Source: Limonium bicolor (taxonomy: Eukaryota > Streptophyta > Magnoliopsida > Caryophyllales > Plumbaginaceae). Taken from it: a stretch of DNA of 64,000 nucleotides. Shown piece by piece: positions 46,251-58,475 of the stretch (its first letter is position 1; the number at the start of each line of letters is the position of its first letter). The notes beneath the pieces were generated by a model. It had not been told where the DNA came from. It did not search any database and saw only the letters and a program-made list of their open reading frames with translations. Where the stretch lies: contig CM041777.1 of assembly GCA_023374045.1 (NCBI GenBank), forward strand, positions 102,998,046 through 103,062,045, in the 5' to 3' direction. The translations under genes were made by a program, and so were the position numbers.

Positions 46251-46816
46251 AGGGTTGTCCAAAAAATTCTGAAACCATGGTATCCAATCGAAACCGAAGT
46301 GAACCGTACCTGCTTTCCGGTTAACCATACTGGTTCTTGCGGTATGGTTAACCGGACCGTGTAAATTGACCGGTTTCGGTAATGGTATTGAATTTTTGAG
46401 GTTAACCGATTATATAAACAATGAAAAACTTCAAGTATTAATGTTCACTTATATAATAATTAATGTTAGCTTTTGAGGGAATATACATAGTATTATATTT
46501 TTTTGTCTTATGTGTTTGATTTGTCACTCATGATTTTGGTGAATGATCAATGTTGTACTATAATATTAATACTATGGGTCTCATCAATAAAAAAAAAAGT
46601 TTATGGCTATAAGGTTAACCGTAAAAACCAAACCAAACTAGAGGTTAATCGGTCAAAATGGAATGGTAATGGAATTGGATTTTAGAAAACCGAATTAAAC
46701 GGTTAACCGAATCCGGTTAACCGATCTAAATGGAATGATAATGGAATTGAATTTTTGAAAACCAAAGATCCGGTTAAACGAAAGCGGTTAACCGAATAAG
46801 GCGATTAACCTACCAT
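46251..46816. mobile_element. Degenerate hAT-type MITE (GGTTAACCGG-rich)
   Basis: Begins CTAGGGTTGTCCA and is filled with GGTTAACCGG, AACCGGT and related palindromic words, like the intact hAT MITE at 62079-62624. The right inverted terminus and target duplication are not recognisable, so the ends are approximate. Confidence 0.5.
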
Positions 46817-48129
46817 GGGCAGGTTCTGCTGTTTATTCTTCAAAGTTTTTTGCACAACAAATGTGGCTTGATTTAGTTTGTATAGTGCAATCTGGTTCAT
46901 CAAATATACTCTGATGCTTCAGGTTTTATTCTTTTTATGCAATCATATGAGTGCGATTAGAGCCTTAAAAAATTAAGGGGAGGGACCAAATTATATGTTT
47001 TCATTCTATGTATAAAAAAAGCATGGTTATTGTTGCCTGATCGAGTCAAAATCTTCTACTTAAACCTCATCTAAACTTATACTACTGCTATGTGGACACC
47101 TCTAGTATATAATTACAATTTGATCTGAGCTGTTGGTCCCCTGTTTATACAACAACATATATGCATAATCTAATCCAATTTGGTCAGTTTGATAAAATTT
47201 GTGAAAACCTTTGTTTGGTATTATTGCAAGTTGAAAGTATGGAGTAGAGCAAGTGTTTACACTGCTTCTGTATTTGCTTCTGAACATCATTTCTAATTTT
47301 GGTTACAGTTTACAACAAGTATTTTGCCTTAAAAACGCAAAAACTGAGTGAAAACCTTCAGCTCCAACTCAGTTATCTTAGAAGTTGGCTTTAGTTTTCC
47401 CTATATAAATTGCTTTTGCTGCAATTTATCTATCTATCTTCGATTTCCTGCTTAATCAAGATCAGGTATAAATATTTTTTGCTCAGTTAGAACTGAGGTT
47501 GTGTTCAAGTTTCACTATTGGTATTGCTGCTAACAACAATACAAACTCTCTCTAATTTAAACATCCTGATTGTTAACCTGATTATGCCTAGCTTTGACAA
47601 CTGATCTATCAGCTGTTATTAAAATAGGGATTTGACTTTATTTTGTTCATGATTTTTTCACTACTATCGACAGGTCTATCACAAGAACACCTATGACCAT
47701 GATTATCACCCTATTATCGCTTTAGTTTTGCCTATTAATATAAGCCACAATATGACATATATATAGTAAATATGTTTTACCTCTTTAGCTATTATATAAC
47801 AGTTTCATAGTTTTATTTCGCTCCTAATTTTCATAAGAGGTGTATGCCTGTTTCGATCTAGTATTCAATTTTGGCAATCTAAAAATCTAGAAAATGTTAG
47901 TGTGTAATGGGGTTTCCTGAGTTATTCATACTTCGGCTATAATGAAATGATGAGAATCAGTACAGAAGGTGAAACTCTTATTTCAAATGCCTTCTCTGCC
48001 TTTGGCTACTAATGTGTGATACTACCGAGTAAAGATAGTTCATTTGTTTTGCTGATATAAGAAAAATCTCATATGTGATTTTATTTTATTTTTTCATTAC
48101 TGCTTCATTTTTCCAAGTTAGAGCATTAC
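46817..48129. other. T-rich non-coding DNA
   Basis: No gene recognised. It resembles 51985-53040 and 53990-55540 in composition (pyrimidine-rich on this strand) and was contiguous with 51985 before the gag-only element inserted at 48130. Confidence 0.45.
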
Positions 48130-48308
48130 TGTAACCAGAGGTAGAAGGGGGTGAGGATAAGACTTCCAAAGGAAGGGAGAGGAGAGCAGAGAGATGAGAT
48201 AGAGCAGAGGGCATTTGAGGTTCTGTTATTTCTTGATCTCCATAATATCCAATGTTACAAATAAATAATAGGAGTCTAGTAACTAACTAGCCATATTTAA
48301 GGGGAAAG

Positions 48309-49808
48309 TGATAAGTCGGGAATTTATCTATGTCAATGGGGTTTATTTATGCTTAATTCATTGTTATCCATTGTTAAATTCCTGCCTTATGGTTATTTTT
48401 ATGCTTCTAGTTGCAATTGTCTTCTATGATGGGTTTATGTGTTATTTCAGGCGAAAATCTCAAGAAAACGCGTTCCCGATCATTGTAGTGGTATTTTGGA
48501 TTCTCAAACAAGTTGAACAGAGTGAAGACATGCATTATTCTTCAATTTTAGGTTGGGTCCGGGACCTTGCACAGACCCTAAGTCCCGGACCAACCATTGG
48601 CCTGACTCTCAACCAGATTTGAAGACTGGTCCGGGACTTGATACACCCCCTAAGTCCGGACAATAACAAGGCTTTTAAAGGGTGGTCCGGGACTTGATAC
48701 ATATCCTAAGTCCCGAACCATATGTGAAGATGAATTCTCGGCGGTTTTTAGAGGTTGGTCCGGGACCTTATACTTGGACCAAGTCCCGGACCAAACTGAT
48801 AAAACGTAGTTTTTTTCTTTACGGAAGACTGTAAATTAAAGATAGAATTGGGAAGTTATAAAAGGGGAGGCTTACCTGACGTGAAGGGCATGCTTCAATA
48901 GACCACATAACACAGTTTTTACACAGAAGAGAAAGGAGAGAGAGAAAGGTTGAGTTTTGGGAAGATCTTGGAGATTATCAAAGAGAGAATACTGAAGGCT
49001 AAGAACAGAGAGCTCACGACAGCTACCGAAATTAGAGTTTCTTCTTGTTCTTCCTTCCCTGAGTCTGTTCTATTCAATCTGAGCATTGTTATTATGAATA
49101 TGTCTGAGTAGTCTCTTTTAATTCTGGTTTGCTATGTATCCCTAGATTGATTATTCCTGTACCTTTGTGATTTTCTGCAGTTCGATTGAATAAAGTTCTT
49201 TTCTTTACTGAATTTCCTTAACCGTTTATAACCCGGCCAATTATAAAGATTATTATTTTGTTAGCTTATAAGTGACGACTGCGGCTTTCAATTGAATACA
49301 AGAAAAGAATCGGTTAGTATAGAGATGGTAATTCCTCTAAATTGCTAATTGACCATTATTCTAGATTATTCTTAAAGCGGTTAGTAAACAGTGGGTTCGT
49401 AACGAGAGTTAGAATTCGGTCTTTACTAACTAGAATTTGCTAAGCGAGAGATCGGAGGTAAATTATCTTTGTTCTAGGGTGTTATTCAGAATTGTCTTGG
49501 AAATCACTTAGGGAAAGGAATTACAGATTTAGGGAGAAGTAGTAAACCGGGATTTTTTTCCCAAATCAGTTTCGAAACAATTATTTTCTTGCTTTTTACT
49601 ATTTTACAATCTGTTTACGGCTTTTATTTTCATCAAACCAAAACCCCCAATTTCCTGTTTTAATTTGTTATTTAGTCTTTTTATTTCTTTTCGTTTAGTA
49701 AAGATTAAAACTAGACTTCGCCTCCTCTGGTTCGATACTTAGGGAGTACTCTATATTAAAACTTGCTAGAATTGACCGGTACACTTGCCGTTAGGTTTTA
49801 TCCCAACA
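48309..49808 (+). mobile_element. Solo LTR, 1500 bp
   Basis: Starts TGATAAGTCGGG, ends TTATCCCAACA, and is flanked by GAAAG on both sides (48304-48308, 49809-49813). It sits inside another LTR whose uninterrupted paralogues confirm the empty site. It holds four palindromic units (GGTCCGGGAC...AAGTCCCGGACC) at 48553-48800 just before a TATA box (TTATAAAAGG at 48856). It ends with gypsy-like text (TGGTTCGATACTTAGGGAG). A relative in the opposite direction is 36902-38510. Confidence 0.9.
48553..48800. repeat. Four palindromic GGTCCGGGAC/GTCCCGGACC units
   Basis: Each unit pairs GGTCCGGGAC with (A)AGTCC(C)GGACC about 20 bases later, giving stems of ten or more pairs. The units are roughly 70 bases apart, upstream of the LTR TATA box. 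Confidence 0.85.
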
Positions 49809-49882
49809 GAAAGATAACAACAAAATAAAATATATAATAACTATTAAATCTAGAAATTATCCTAACAAACTTATAGATAAAC

Positions 49883-49972
49883 TACCAAGCCCTCGTGGCT
49901 TGGTCGGTAGAGGAGTGGTATCCTCGAACCAAAGGTCCTGGGTTCAAATCCTACCCCACTTATCAAAAAAAT
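49883..49972 (+). mobile_element. Short tRNA-derived SINE, 90 bp
   Basis: Contains an A box-like TGGCTTGGTCGG and a B box-like GGGTTCAAATCC (49940-49951), then a short A-rich tail. It is flanked by GATAAAC on both sides (49876-49882, 49973-49979). The homologous LTRs at 51660 and 59666 lack it, confirming insertion. It is too short and unpaired at its ends to be a functional tRNA gene. Confidence 0.85.
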
Positions 49973-50074
49973 GATAAACAAATAAAAATTTAATTATTGT
50001 AAACATAATCTGATAACTAAGTTGGGTCTTTCCTAACACGGGCCAAACAACCACGACCAACATGGCTGGTCACA

Positions 50075-51363
50075 TTCCCTCCCCCTTCGAAAGCGTCCTT
50101 TTCCGCCTAATAACGAAAAGTTGACGGGTGAGGCGAAGTTGGCCGCATCAGAGGGGGAAATATCCGGCTCGGGAACGCGCTCATCAACAGAGTCGGACGG
50201 CTCAGCAACCAACAAGAAAAATTGACAGGTTTTACAACGGTGACCCGGCACAAAATGCTCATCACAGTTGTAGCATAAACCCTTCTCTCGGTGGGCCAAG
50301 GCCTCCGCGGGAGTGAGACGACAGACGGGAGTCCGGGCGGGATCGGATGAGGCGGGGCGGTGGTTGGCGTCGTGGCGGGCGACTAGGGAAGCACTGAGAG
50401 CGAAGTCGTAGCCGATGGTGGTGGCATAGACAGTCCGCTACAGTAGCGAATCCGAGAGCTTTGTCTCGTGGGGGGCAAAATTTTTTTTGACACTGTCACT
50501 CTTTAAAACATTATGTCATTTTGTACTTTTTCAAAAATTTATAAGAGCATTTGACAAATTTTCAAAAGTTTAGGGGCCGGTGCCCCCCCGGCCCCCCTTT
50601 GGATCCGCTTCTGCCGCTATATGATGACCGAACCGAAGGACGGGCAGAAATGGAGGCGGCGAGTTTCTCCTTGACTGAACGAGCGAAACCAACTGCTGAC
50701 ATGAAGGTGATTGGTTTAAGTAGAAGGACTTCGCATCTGATGTCGTCTCTTAAGCCGAAAACGTAGCAATTAAGGGTGTTGGCGAGAGACAGATTCGGAA
50801 CCCGGGATTGTAAGGCTTCGAATGCTTTGGTGTACTTAGCCACTGTCGTTGTTTATGTTAGTTTCTACAGGGAACCCTCTGGACTCTCGAAGGCAGTCGG
50901 ACCGAAGCGTTCCTACACAACGAGCTTGAATTGGTCCCAAGATGTAAACAGGTGCGCTTGATGTAGGATGGTGAACCAAACCAGCGTTGGTCCCGTCATG
51001 TACATAGCGGCGATGTCGAGGCATTGTTCCAGCAGGATATGATGATACGAGAAGAATCGCTCAATCTGAAACAACCATCCATGGATGTTGTTGCCTGTGA
51101 AGAATGGAATCTCGAGCTTGGGCGTCCGGATTGGAGGAAGAGCTGATGACGATGATGCTGCCGAAGTGGAGTGAGGAGTTCATAAAATGGGGGTGCGAGA
51201 CTCTATGGCTGCAAGGCGATTGATTACGTCAGTTAATGGTTCTGTACGAACTCTTTGAATTCAAGCTGTGCGGCCACCAGAGCGTTAACAACATCATTCG
51301 TCTTTTTATTCTGGTCCTCCAAAGCCTTGAATCTGGTGGTTGTGCCGTCGGAAGCCATGATTG
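50075..51363 (-). pseudogene. gag of gag-only gypsy element, broken
   Basis: Minus strand starting at the ATG of MASDGTTTRFKALEDQNKK (about 51359). Retrotransposon gag core follows: LEIPFFTGNNIHGWLFQIERFF (51050-51120), AKYTKAFEALQSRVPNLS, then FGLRDDIRCEV (50660-50840). The C-terminus has a zinc knuckle (GLCYNCDEHFVPGHRCK, near 50230-50280). Stops and frame changes separate the parts. An AT-rich piece at about 50470-50560 interrupts the region between core and knuckle. No protease or RT follows, and the polypurine tract comes directly after. Confidence 0.8.
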
Positions 51364-53160
51364 ATGTTTGAAAAGTATGGACGGATAGAATGGAGAGTGT
51401 GATAACAAAGGCGTGGCTGGAGCGAGGACGAGGAATTTTTTTTATTTATTATTATTTTTATTGCTTTTGTTGATGCACCGCGGACGTATAGCAGTATAAG
51501 TAGGCAAGTTTTTTTTGTTGATGCACTGTCGATGCAGAGTAGTAGAAATAGGTAGTGAGGGATTTTTTTCTTAATGAAGCATAGTGATAGTAGTTTGGAC
51601 GGATAAGGAATTTAAGAATGGAGGTAGAGGAGGTGAGGTCGAGAAGATGAAAGCACCAATCTTACCAGAGGTAGAAGGGGGTGAGGATAAGACTTGCAGA
51701 GGAAGGGAGAGGAGAGCAGAGGGAATTTGAGGTTCTATTATTTCTTGATCTCCATAATATCCAATGTTACAAATAAATAATAGGAGTCTAGCAACTAACT
51801 AGCCATATTTAAGGGAAAATATAACAACAAAAGATAATATCTAATAACTAATAAATCTAGAAAATATCCTAACAAACTTAACAATAAACAAATAAGAATT
51901 TAATTATTGTAAACATAATCCGATAACTAAGTTGAGCCTTTTCTAACGCGGGCCGAACAACCACGGCCAACTAGGCTGGTCACAATTATTGATGCCGCTC
52001 TAATGAGCTGATTTCACCAATTTTTTCGTCATCTAAACAACTTTTTGAGCAACAATACATTACCTATTTGCCTTTGCTATGGGCTAAGGGAATGATGCAT
52101 CATAAACCATTACAACCTCTGTTTTTGCTTCTCGGACAAGCGCTTAGTTTTCAACAGTTATAAATCCGAAGTCAGTAATAGCTTATGAATAATAATATAT
52201 ATGTCTGCTTCAGTTTTTAGTTTTTTCGTGCCATCATACCTATTTGTGTTCGCCTTTTAAAATTGTAATTATAAGCTGCCATCGGGCTAAATAGTATTAT
52301 ACCTTCTGTGTTTATAACTTTACTTTTCAGCAAGTTTTCTCCTTATAAAGTATACCAATTTCCCTCTATCTATTGCTGCTGTCATAGAGCTACTTATAGG
52401 ATTTGTCACATTGTTCATCAGTTTTGCTGGGATTTGATTCTATGTTGTTTTTGCTTCTTAGATAATGCTTAGACCCATCTGTCACCTATTTCTGACCAAT
52501 TTTCTATCCTCATTTTATAAATTATTCCCGATTCTGTTTGCTTAAGTAAAACATGAATATGCACAATACAAATCCTGATCTACTTTATCTAATTGTCACT
52601 AAGTTTTTAGTGGCTATGTTAGGCTTCTCAATTATGCTTTTTTTTTTCACCTATTTTAAGGGTGTTAGATGCTCTATTCTGGAATAAGACTTCGCTGCAC
52701 TTCTGATTTATGCTAGTAATTTTAATGGCTGTGATCTGAGTATTTGAAGGATCTGTTATGGTTAGTCAATATCCAGCTGTGTTTACCCCTTCGATTCAAA
52801 GAAGGAACCAGACACATAATATACGAGGTAACAGCATCGATGGCGTTTTTGATTAAGAACGGACGCACTTAGTTCAGGCCCAGGCCATATCTCCTTCCTC
52901 TGCAAGATTGAAACATCCATGAGATGAGGCGGGTTCCCAGAACAAGGGGAGTCTAGCAAAGAAAGGAAAACCATCATAAGGAACAAATTCATTTTCTTTC
53001 TCCGCAAAAGAAGAAGTTTAAGTTTCTGACTGAATTGTCACTTCCGGTTGTGTTTCCGCTATGATAAAAAGAGTCGGATCGATATTGTCATATACAGGAG
53101 TTAGGCATGGAATGAAAGAAGAGGAGTTGGTGCAGCCCCGGGAGACGGCTTTTACCATCT
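51277..53160. repeat. Segmental duplication, copy A
   Basis: Near-identical to 59272-62739 from the gag start (GCGGCCACCAGAGCGTTAAC) through the 5' LTR and ~1.2 kb of flanking DNA, up to GAGACGGCTTTTACCATCTA. Copy A lacks three insertions found in copy B. A minus-strand frame at 52783-53007 starts MNLFLMMVFLSLL, resembling a signal peptide, but has no known domain. Confidence 0.9.
51660..51984 (-). repeat. 5' LTR of gag-only element
   Basis: 325 bp; has a short internal deletion relative to the LTR at 59666. It ends GGCTGGTCACA on the plus strand. Confidence 0.88.
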
Positions 53161-53990
53161 ACAGCCAGTCCAAGCCGAAGTTTCGGGTTTTGCACCGTCG
53201 CAACACCTCATTTATTCGAGTTCCAGGCGGCAAGTTTGTATATGCTCACACCACGCGACCGCTGGTTCAGCCCTGGATCCAAGCAACTTCAAGCCTGGAC
53301 AGCTTTCCTCACTCAAAATCTGGCGTCGTTCATCATTCAGGCTCGGGCGGTGTTTCCCCTTTGAAGACCGGGCGATGCGTCTTAAAGGGGCAAAACCCAT
53401 CCTGTCCAGAGCTACAGATAATCAAACATCAACAGAATCCCCGAGCACTTTCTTGACCGGGTGAAATGGAGCCAGGCGCACTGATTCCAGGACCGGGCAA
53501 AAGCAACAGCCTAATCCATGGCTGGAAGTTCTCTTAGGTCGGGCGGTGATCTCGCTCAAAGCTGGGCGCAGTTCTGGTTAGGGCCCAGACGCCATCTTTT
53601 CGACACCGGACGTGCCCGGTCCTTTCATCGATGAGTATGATTCATACTTCAAACCCAGGAGGCGCAGACCAATCAGATAGAAGAGCACAGATTAGAGGAG
53701 AAAGGGAGGAAAATTCAGAATCGACGAAGTTTGAACCAAGAGCCAGACCCGGGCGGTTCATCATTCTGACCCGGGCGTTATCCCATTTCCGGGCGCAAGA
53801 CTGCTATGCCAGTCCGGACGGTATTCAACCTCGAGCAATGTCTTGGATCAACTAAGGACTTTCAATTCAGAAGAAAAAAAAGAAACAACCAACGCAACAC
53901 AAAGTAAAGAAGAAAGACATCACGAAGGGGAAGCCCAGTATGCAACCCTCAAGGTACGATTCTAAAAACTTGTATACTCCTAACAGTCCT
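53161..53990 (+). other. GACCGGGCG-rich segment, exon-like
   Basis: GC-rich with recurring (G)ACCGGGCG(A/G) words at about 53366, 53452, 53490, 53747 and 53768, like 45380-45930. It ends CCCTCAAG|GTACGATTCTAAAAAC, parallel to the border at 45972. The open frame from 53061 has no known domain. Probably the internal part of the same unnamed element family. Confidence 0.45.
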
Positions 53991-55542
53991 GAGAAATGGA
54001 AATTCAGGGGATGATGAATTAAAGATTCGTAAACTGCCTTTTCTTCTAAAAATCGATGGCCTTGACATTCCTAATTCTGCTTTCTGCTTTAGGACTAAAC
54101 AATAAACTAGAGATTAAGGTCGAGAAGTGCCATTTTATTCAGTCTTGGCATAAATTTCTGCCCAAACAATTATTTCTGGTTCTATTCTGCATAGCCATGG
54201 TAGAAAGAATTTTCAAACTTATCCTACCCCTGTTTTTAACTCTACTATTTTGTTGATTCTGGAAGCTCTCCATTGGAAAGTGCGAGATTGTTTAGTCTTA
54301 ATAACCTCTTGGAAATATGAGACAAGAATGGATACCACTACTTTGTTAGGACTGAAGTTATGATCTAATTTACCAATAGTCTACACTGCCACTACAGCAG
54401 TTTTTCTCAAACATCATCTTTCTTTTTTCCTCTGATTTCCGATTACTACTAATAAAATTCTGTTAACACGTTAAGTACTGGTTGTTATCTTAATTCACTG
54501 CAGTATTTCTATAAAAACTATTTTTTGCTTCACCATAATTAGTTCCCAGGTCTTATTTTACAGAAGAAATTTAGTCTGTTTAAAATTCAGTTGAAGCTTT
54601 ACATATATCCGACTCAAGTTGGTAACATGGTGCATCTTGATTCTATTCTTATTATTTACACCGCTATTGGTAGCCTTTCAAATCTTTAGTAAAAGTTAAT
54701 CCTCTTCTAAAAACAATTCATGTACGTTTTTTTTTTATTATAATTTGTTTGATTATTGTTTTAAATACTTGCTTTCACGATCAAAATTGATTTTGACATA
54801 TTTTTGATATCAGAAATGCAACTGTTCTATTTGAACCCTCTAGTTATGATCAGTCTTGAGGTCTGATTCTTCAAGGTGTTATTACTGTTCCATTATTGAA
54901 CCGATTCCTGCGGTCCTCATGCTGCTCCCTTTTGCATTACATGGCTTCAGATCTTTATTATTATATAAAATTTTCTCAATCTCATAAAAAAAAACTCACT
55001 TCTCATCCAGCTGCTTCTGTCAAAACAAAGGTCTAACTTTGAAACTTCACATAATTCTAATTTTTGACAGCTGCTCCTTAGTTTTTGAATTCCTAAAGCA
55101 TGTTTTTAGTGCTTCCTCTGACAAAGTGCGAAATACCTATACAGCAGCCTCTCAATCACGAAATACTCACCTTACTCTAAACAGCTGCGCTTCTGTTTAT
55201 AAACAATCAACAGAGGGGACTGGAAAATTAAGCTGAAGTTTACTTCAAGTTTTACCAAAGCACTTAAACATGCGAACCTTATTAACACTGGTTATACTTT
55301 CTACTGCTCTACCACTATTTAAAACTTCGGCAGTTTCAGTAGATACCTTATAAAAAATGTCATTTTACTTAGATTTTCGCTGACATAATATGTTTTCTTG
55401 ATAATAACGAGTGCTTTGCTTCAGTTTTCTTCTTCATTCATAAAAATTATTCCTGTCCACTAATAGTAAAATTGCTGGTATGATCTCCCTAGTATTATTG
55501 GTTCATAGTAAGGAGAAAATCATTTCGAAAGTAAATAAAAGG
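53991..55542. other. T-rich non-coding DNA
   Basis: Intron-like, pyrimidine-rich; no gene or repeat boundary recognised. Interrupted on the right by the copia element at 55543. Confidence 0.45.
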
Positions 55543-56123
55543 TGTTAGGATATAGCCCGGAAACAAGTTGGTAGATATAAGCGCTGATTATGAAATAAAA
55601 GTAAAGCGAGAAGCGGGACACAAAATTTTTATGTGATTCGGCTATGCCTACTCCACGGGCGATGAGGAGAATATTCACTATATGTGTAGAGAGTACAAAT
55701 TACAAAAGAGAGAATGAGGCACTCAAAATCTCACAAGTGAGATAGCTCTCATAAACCTCACAAATCACTTAGAAAAGTGATATACAAACTCTCTATATTT
55801 TTCTCTCAAAAGGAAGCTTGCCGACTCTTAGAAAGAGAGAATATTGCTTGATGCTTGGATGATTGAAAATGCCAACACAAAGACCCCTATATATAGGTCT
55901 GGTCGTGACTGATCACTAATCACTGGAGTCTTCAAAACGGTCATGAGTTACAATAATAAACCGCATAAAACTTCCCATTAAATACGCACTTAAAGCATGA
56001 TACTTAGTGCTAGTAAATGGAATAACATAACTCCCATAAGTTGAAGCAAAACTTCATCCCTTAAATTCTCCACCATAATTAATATAGATAACGGGTACAA
56101 AGAATTCAAGGCAACTTTTAACA
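55543..56123 (-). repeat. 3' LTR of copia element
   Basis: 581 bp. Adjacent purine-rich AAGGTGGAGATT on the minus strand (56124-56135) is the polypurine tract. Confidence 0.9.
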
Positions 56124-56207
56124 AATCTCCACCTTGACTTGAATTCCTTCTCCAAAGTGAATAATTCAAGCTTGCTCCTCACCGCCAAAAAAACTCCCTT
56201 GGGTTAA

Positions 56208-57945
56208 TCAACAAGAAGATGAAAGTCCCACTAAGTTCACACACAAGGTGAACTTTAGAGTTGGAAGGGATTTCGTAAACATATCTGTAGGATTTTCTGA
56301 AGTGTGAATCTTCTGAACCAAGATATCACCTTCATCCACAATGTCACGAACAAAATGATATCGAACATTGATGTGCTTTGTCCTGTCATGAAACATCTGA
56401 TCCTTAGTTAAGAAAATAGCACTCTGATTATCACAATGAACATAAGTTGCACCATTAATCGATGTGAGTTCATCAATTAAATTTCTAGCCCAAATTGCCT
56501 CTTTGACAGCTTCACACAAGGCCATATATTCTGCTTCTGCAATAGAAAGAGCATCAGTGGGCTGTAATGAAGCCTTCCAAGTAATAGCTGTTCCACCCAG
56601 AGTAAAGACATACCCTATAAGAGATCTTCTACGGTCAAGGTCACCAGCAAAATCTGAATCACAAAAACCTGCAAGGCTATCAGATGATCTTCCAAATTCG
56701 AGACTCATAGTAGAAGTCCCTCTTAGATACCGAAGAATCCACATAACAGCTTCCCATTGTCCCTTTCCTGGACACGACATATAACGGCTTACAACACTCA
56801 CTGCATGAGCAATATCAGGACGGGAACATACCATGGCATACATAAGGCTTCCAACTGCGCTAGAGTAAGGAACTTGAGACATATAGCGTTCCTCCTTGTT
56901 CGACTGCGGCGACAGAGCAGTTGAAAGCCTGAAATGAGCTGCGAGTGGCGTAGAAACAGGTTTGGCATTCTTCATGCCAAAACGACTTAGAACTTTTTCA
57001 ATATAGTTGCTTTGGCTGAGATAAAGTTTTCCAGCATCACGTTCACGAGATATCTCCATACCTAAGATCTTCTTTGCTGCACCCAGGTCCTTCATCTCAA
57101 ACTCACTATGCAATAAATTTTTGAGCCTGTCAACTTCATATCTATCTTTGCAGGCGATTAACATATCATCAACATATAGAAGGAGATAAATGTAGGTGTC
57201 ACTGTCAACCTCACGAAGATAGACACAACTATCATATTTACTTCGAGAAAAACCATGAGAAGTCATGAAAGAGTCAAACCTCTTATACCAACACCTTGGA
57301 GACTGCTTTAGGCCATACAAAGACTTCTTTAGTAGGCAAACATGGTCCTTTTTACCTTCAACTTCAAATCCAGGAGGTTGTCGAATATATATTTCTTCTT
57401 CCAACTCACCATACAAAAATGTAGTCTTCACATCGAGTAGGTCTAGCTCCATATCTTCTCGAGCAACTAGAGCTAGTAGAATGCGGATAGTGGAGTGCTT
57501 CACGACAGGAGAAAAGACATCTTGGTAATCAATACCAGCAACCTGTTTGAATCCTTGAGCAACCAATCTCGCCTTATAGCGAGCATCCTCAACACCTGGA
57601 ATACCTTCTTTCCTCTTGAACACCCACTTCCAACCAATGATCTTCTTATTTTTGGGTGGCTTTACAAGGCTCCAGGTCTGATTACGATGCAAGGATTCTA
57701 ACTCCTCTTGCATAGCCACCATCCATTTCTCAGCATCATTCCGACTAACTGCTTCGTAGTAGTAGCTTGGTTCATATGATGAATCCACCTCGCTAGCAAT
57801 AGATAATGCATAAGACACTGAGTCTGCATACCTGGCGGGTGGTCTAGACTTTGATCGGGACTTGTCTCGATTTTCTTTGAAGCCTTTCTCATGGGTCTTT
57901 CCTCGAGCAACCAAGCCTTCACCAGGAGATTCTTCAGTCTTGGTT
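56208..57945 (-). CDS. Copia reverse transcriptase and RNase H (with gag remnant)
   Basis: A long open minus-strand frame ending at 56208. It opens with the last part of gag (VARGKTHEKGFKENRDKSRSKSR). The zinc knuckle, protease and integrase are missing after this point, and the frame passes straight into the RT domain. RVT_2 features are WKWVFKRKEG, RYKARLVAQGFKQ, DVKTTFLYGELEEEIY and LLYVDDMLIA (active-site YVDD). RNase H follows with FCDSDFAGDLDRRRS, LSIAEAEYMAL and HCDNQSAI. The polymerase half has no stop, unusual for such a deleted copy, so the deletion is recent or the frame was kept. There is no usual ATG at the frame start. Confidence 0.9.
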
Positions 57946-58473
57946 AGTTAGTTGTCAATGAGCTCTCGTTGAAGAAGAGCTTGTTTAACCTCGTCCGTCG
58001 TTATTTCATCACGCCCATACAACAAAGTTTCAGTAAAACTTTTGTAAGATTTGGGCAAAGAACAAATTAAGGTAATGGCTAAATCCTCATCATTAAGCTT
58101 CACATCGATATTTTCAAGATCCATAATGATAGAGAAGAATTAATCGAGAAGAGATTTAATGGATTTACCTTCTGCAAGACGGAGGTCTTGAAGTCTCCTC
58201 TTTAGGTAGAGACGATTTGTATTGCTCTTCGTCATATAAAGTGACTCTAATTTTAACCACAAAGCTGCAGTAGTTCTCTCCTGAAAGGCAAAGTTGTATA
58301 GCAATCAACGCCTTCTGGTCGATTGTCTCTCAATCCTCATCCGTCATGCCTGCTGGCCTTTGGCCCAAAGTTTGATGCCAATCATGCCGGCGTAGGATGG
58401 CTTGCATCTTGACCTTCCATAGACCAAAATTCACATTCCGGTCAAACTTCTCAATATCAAATTTTGTAACCAT
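57946..58473 (-). pseudogene. gag N-terminal part of copia element
   Basis: Starts ATG at 58473 (MVTKFDIEKFDRNVNFGLWK), then RRHDWHQTLGQRPAG. Later frames give IMDLENIDVKLNDEDLA and SLPKSYKSFTETLLYGRDE, the UBN2 gag pattern. Frameshifts near 58290 and 58140 and a stop at 57946-57951 break it. It is fused to the RT frame by deletion. Confidence 0.82.
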
Positions 58474-58475
58474 CT

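Larger units (their letters stand above)
48130..50074 (-). repeat. 3' LTR of gag-only element, interrupted
   Basis: Outer parts 48130-48308 and 49809-50074 align to the LTRs at 51660-51984 and 59666-60008. A solo LTR (48309-49808) and a SINE (49883-49972) account for the extra length. Confidence 0.88.
48130..51984 (-). mobile_element. Gag-only Ty3/gypsy element with two nested insertions
   Basis: Minus-strand element. The 5' LTR is 51660-51984 and the 3' LTR is 48130-50074 (343 bp without its insertions). In its own orientation the LTR starts TGTGACCAGCC and ends CTCTGGTTACA, though the last bases in the 5' LTR are mutated. The primer site is TTGGTGCTTTCATC (51646-51659). The 3' LTR is preceded by a polypurine tract GGGGGAGGGAA (50075-50085). 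The interior has gag only. Flanks are ATTAC (48125-48129) and ATTAT (51985-51989), a target duplication with one change. Pol is absent although gag and the tract are kept, so it was non-autonomous or deleted internally. Confidence 0.82.

Noticed and set aside
49883..49972. A tRNA gene
   Set aside because: No proper acceptor stem, A-rich tail, and exact target duplications; it is a SINE insertion.
56464..57701. Plus-strand frames over the copia RT
   Set aside because: Shadows of the minus-strand RT-RNase H frame.
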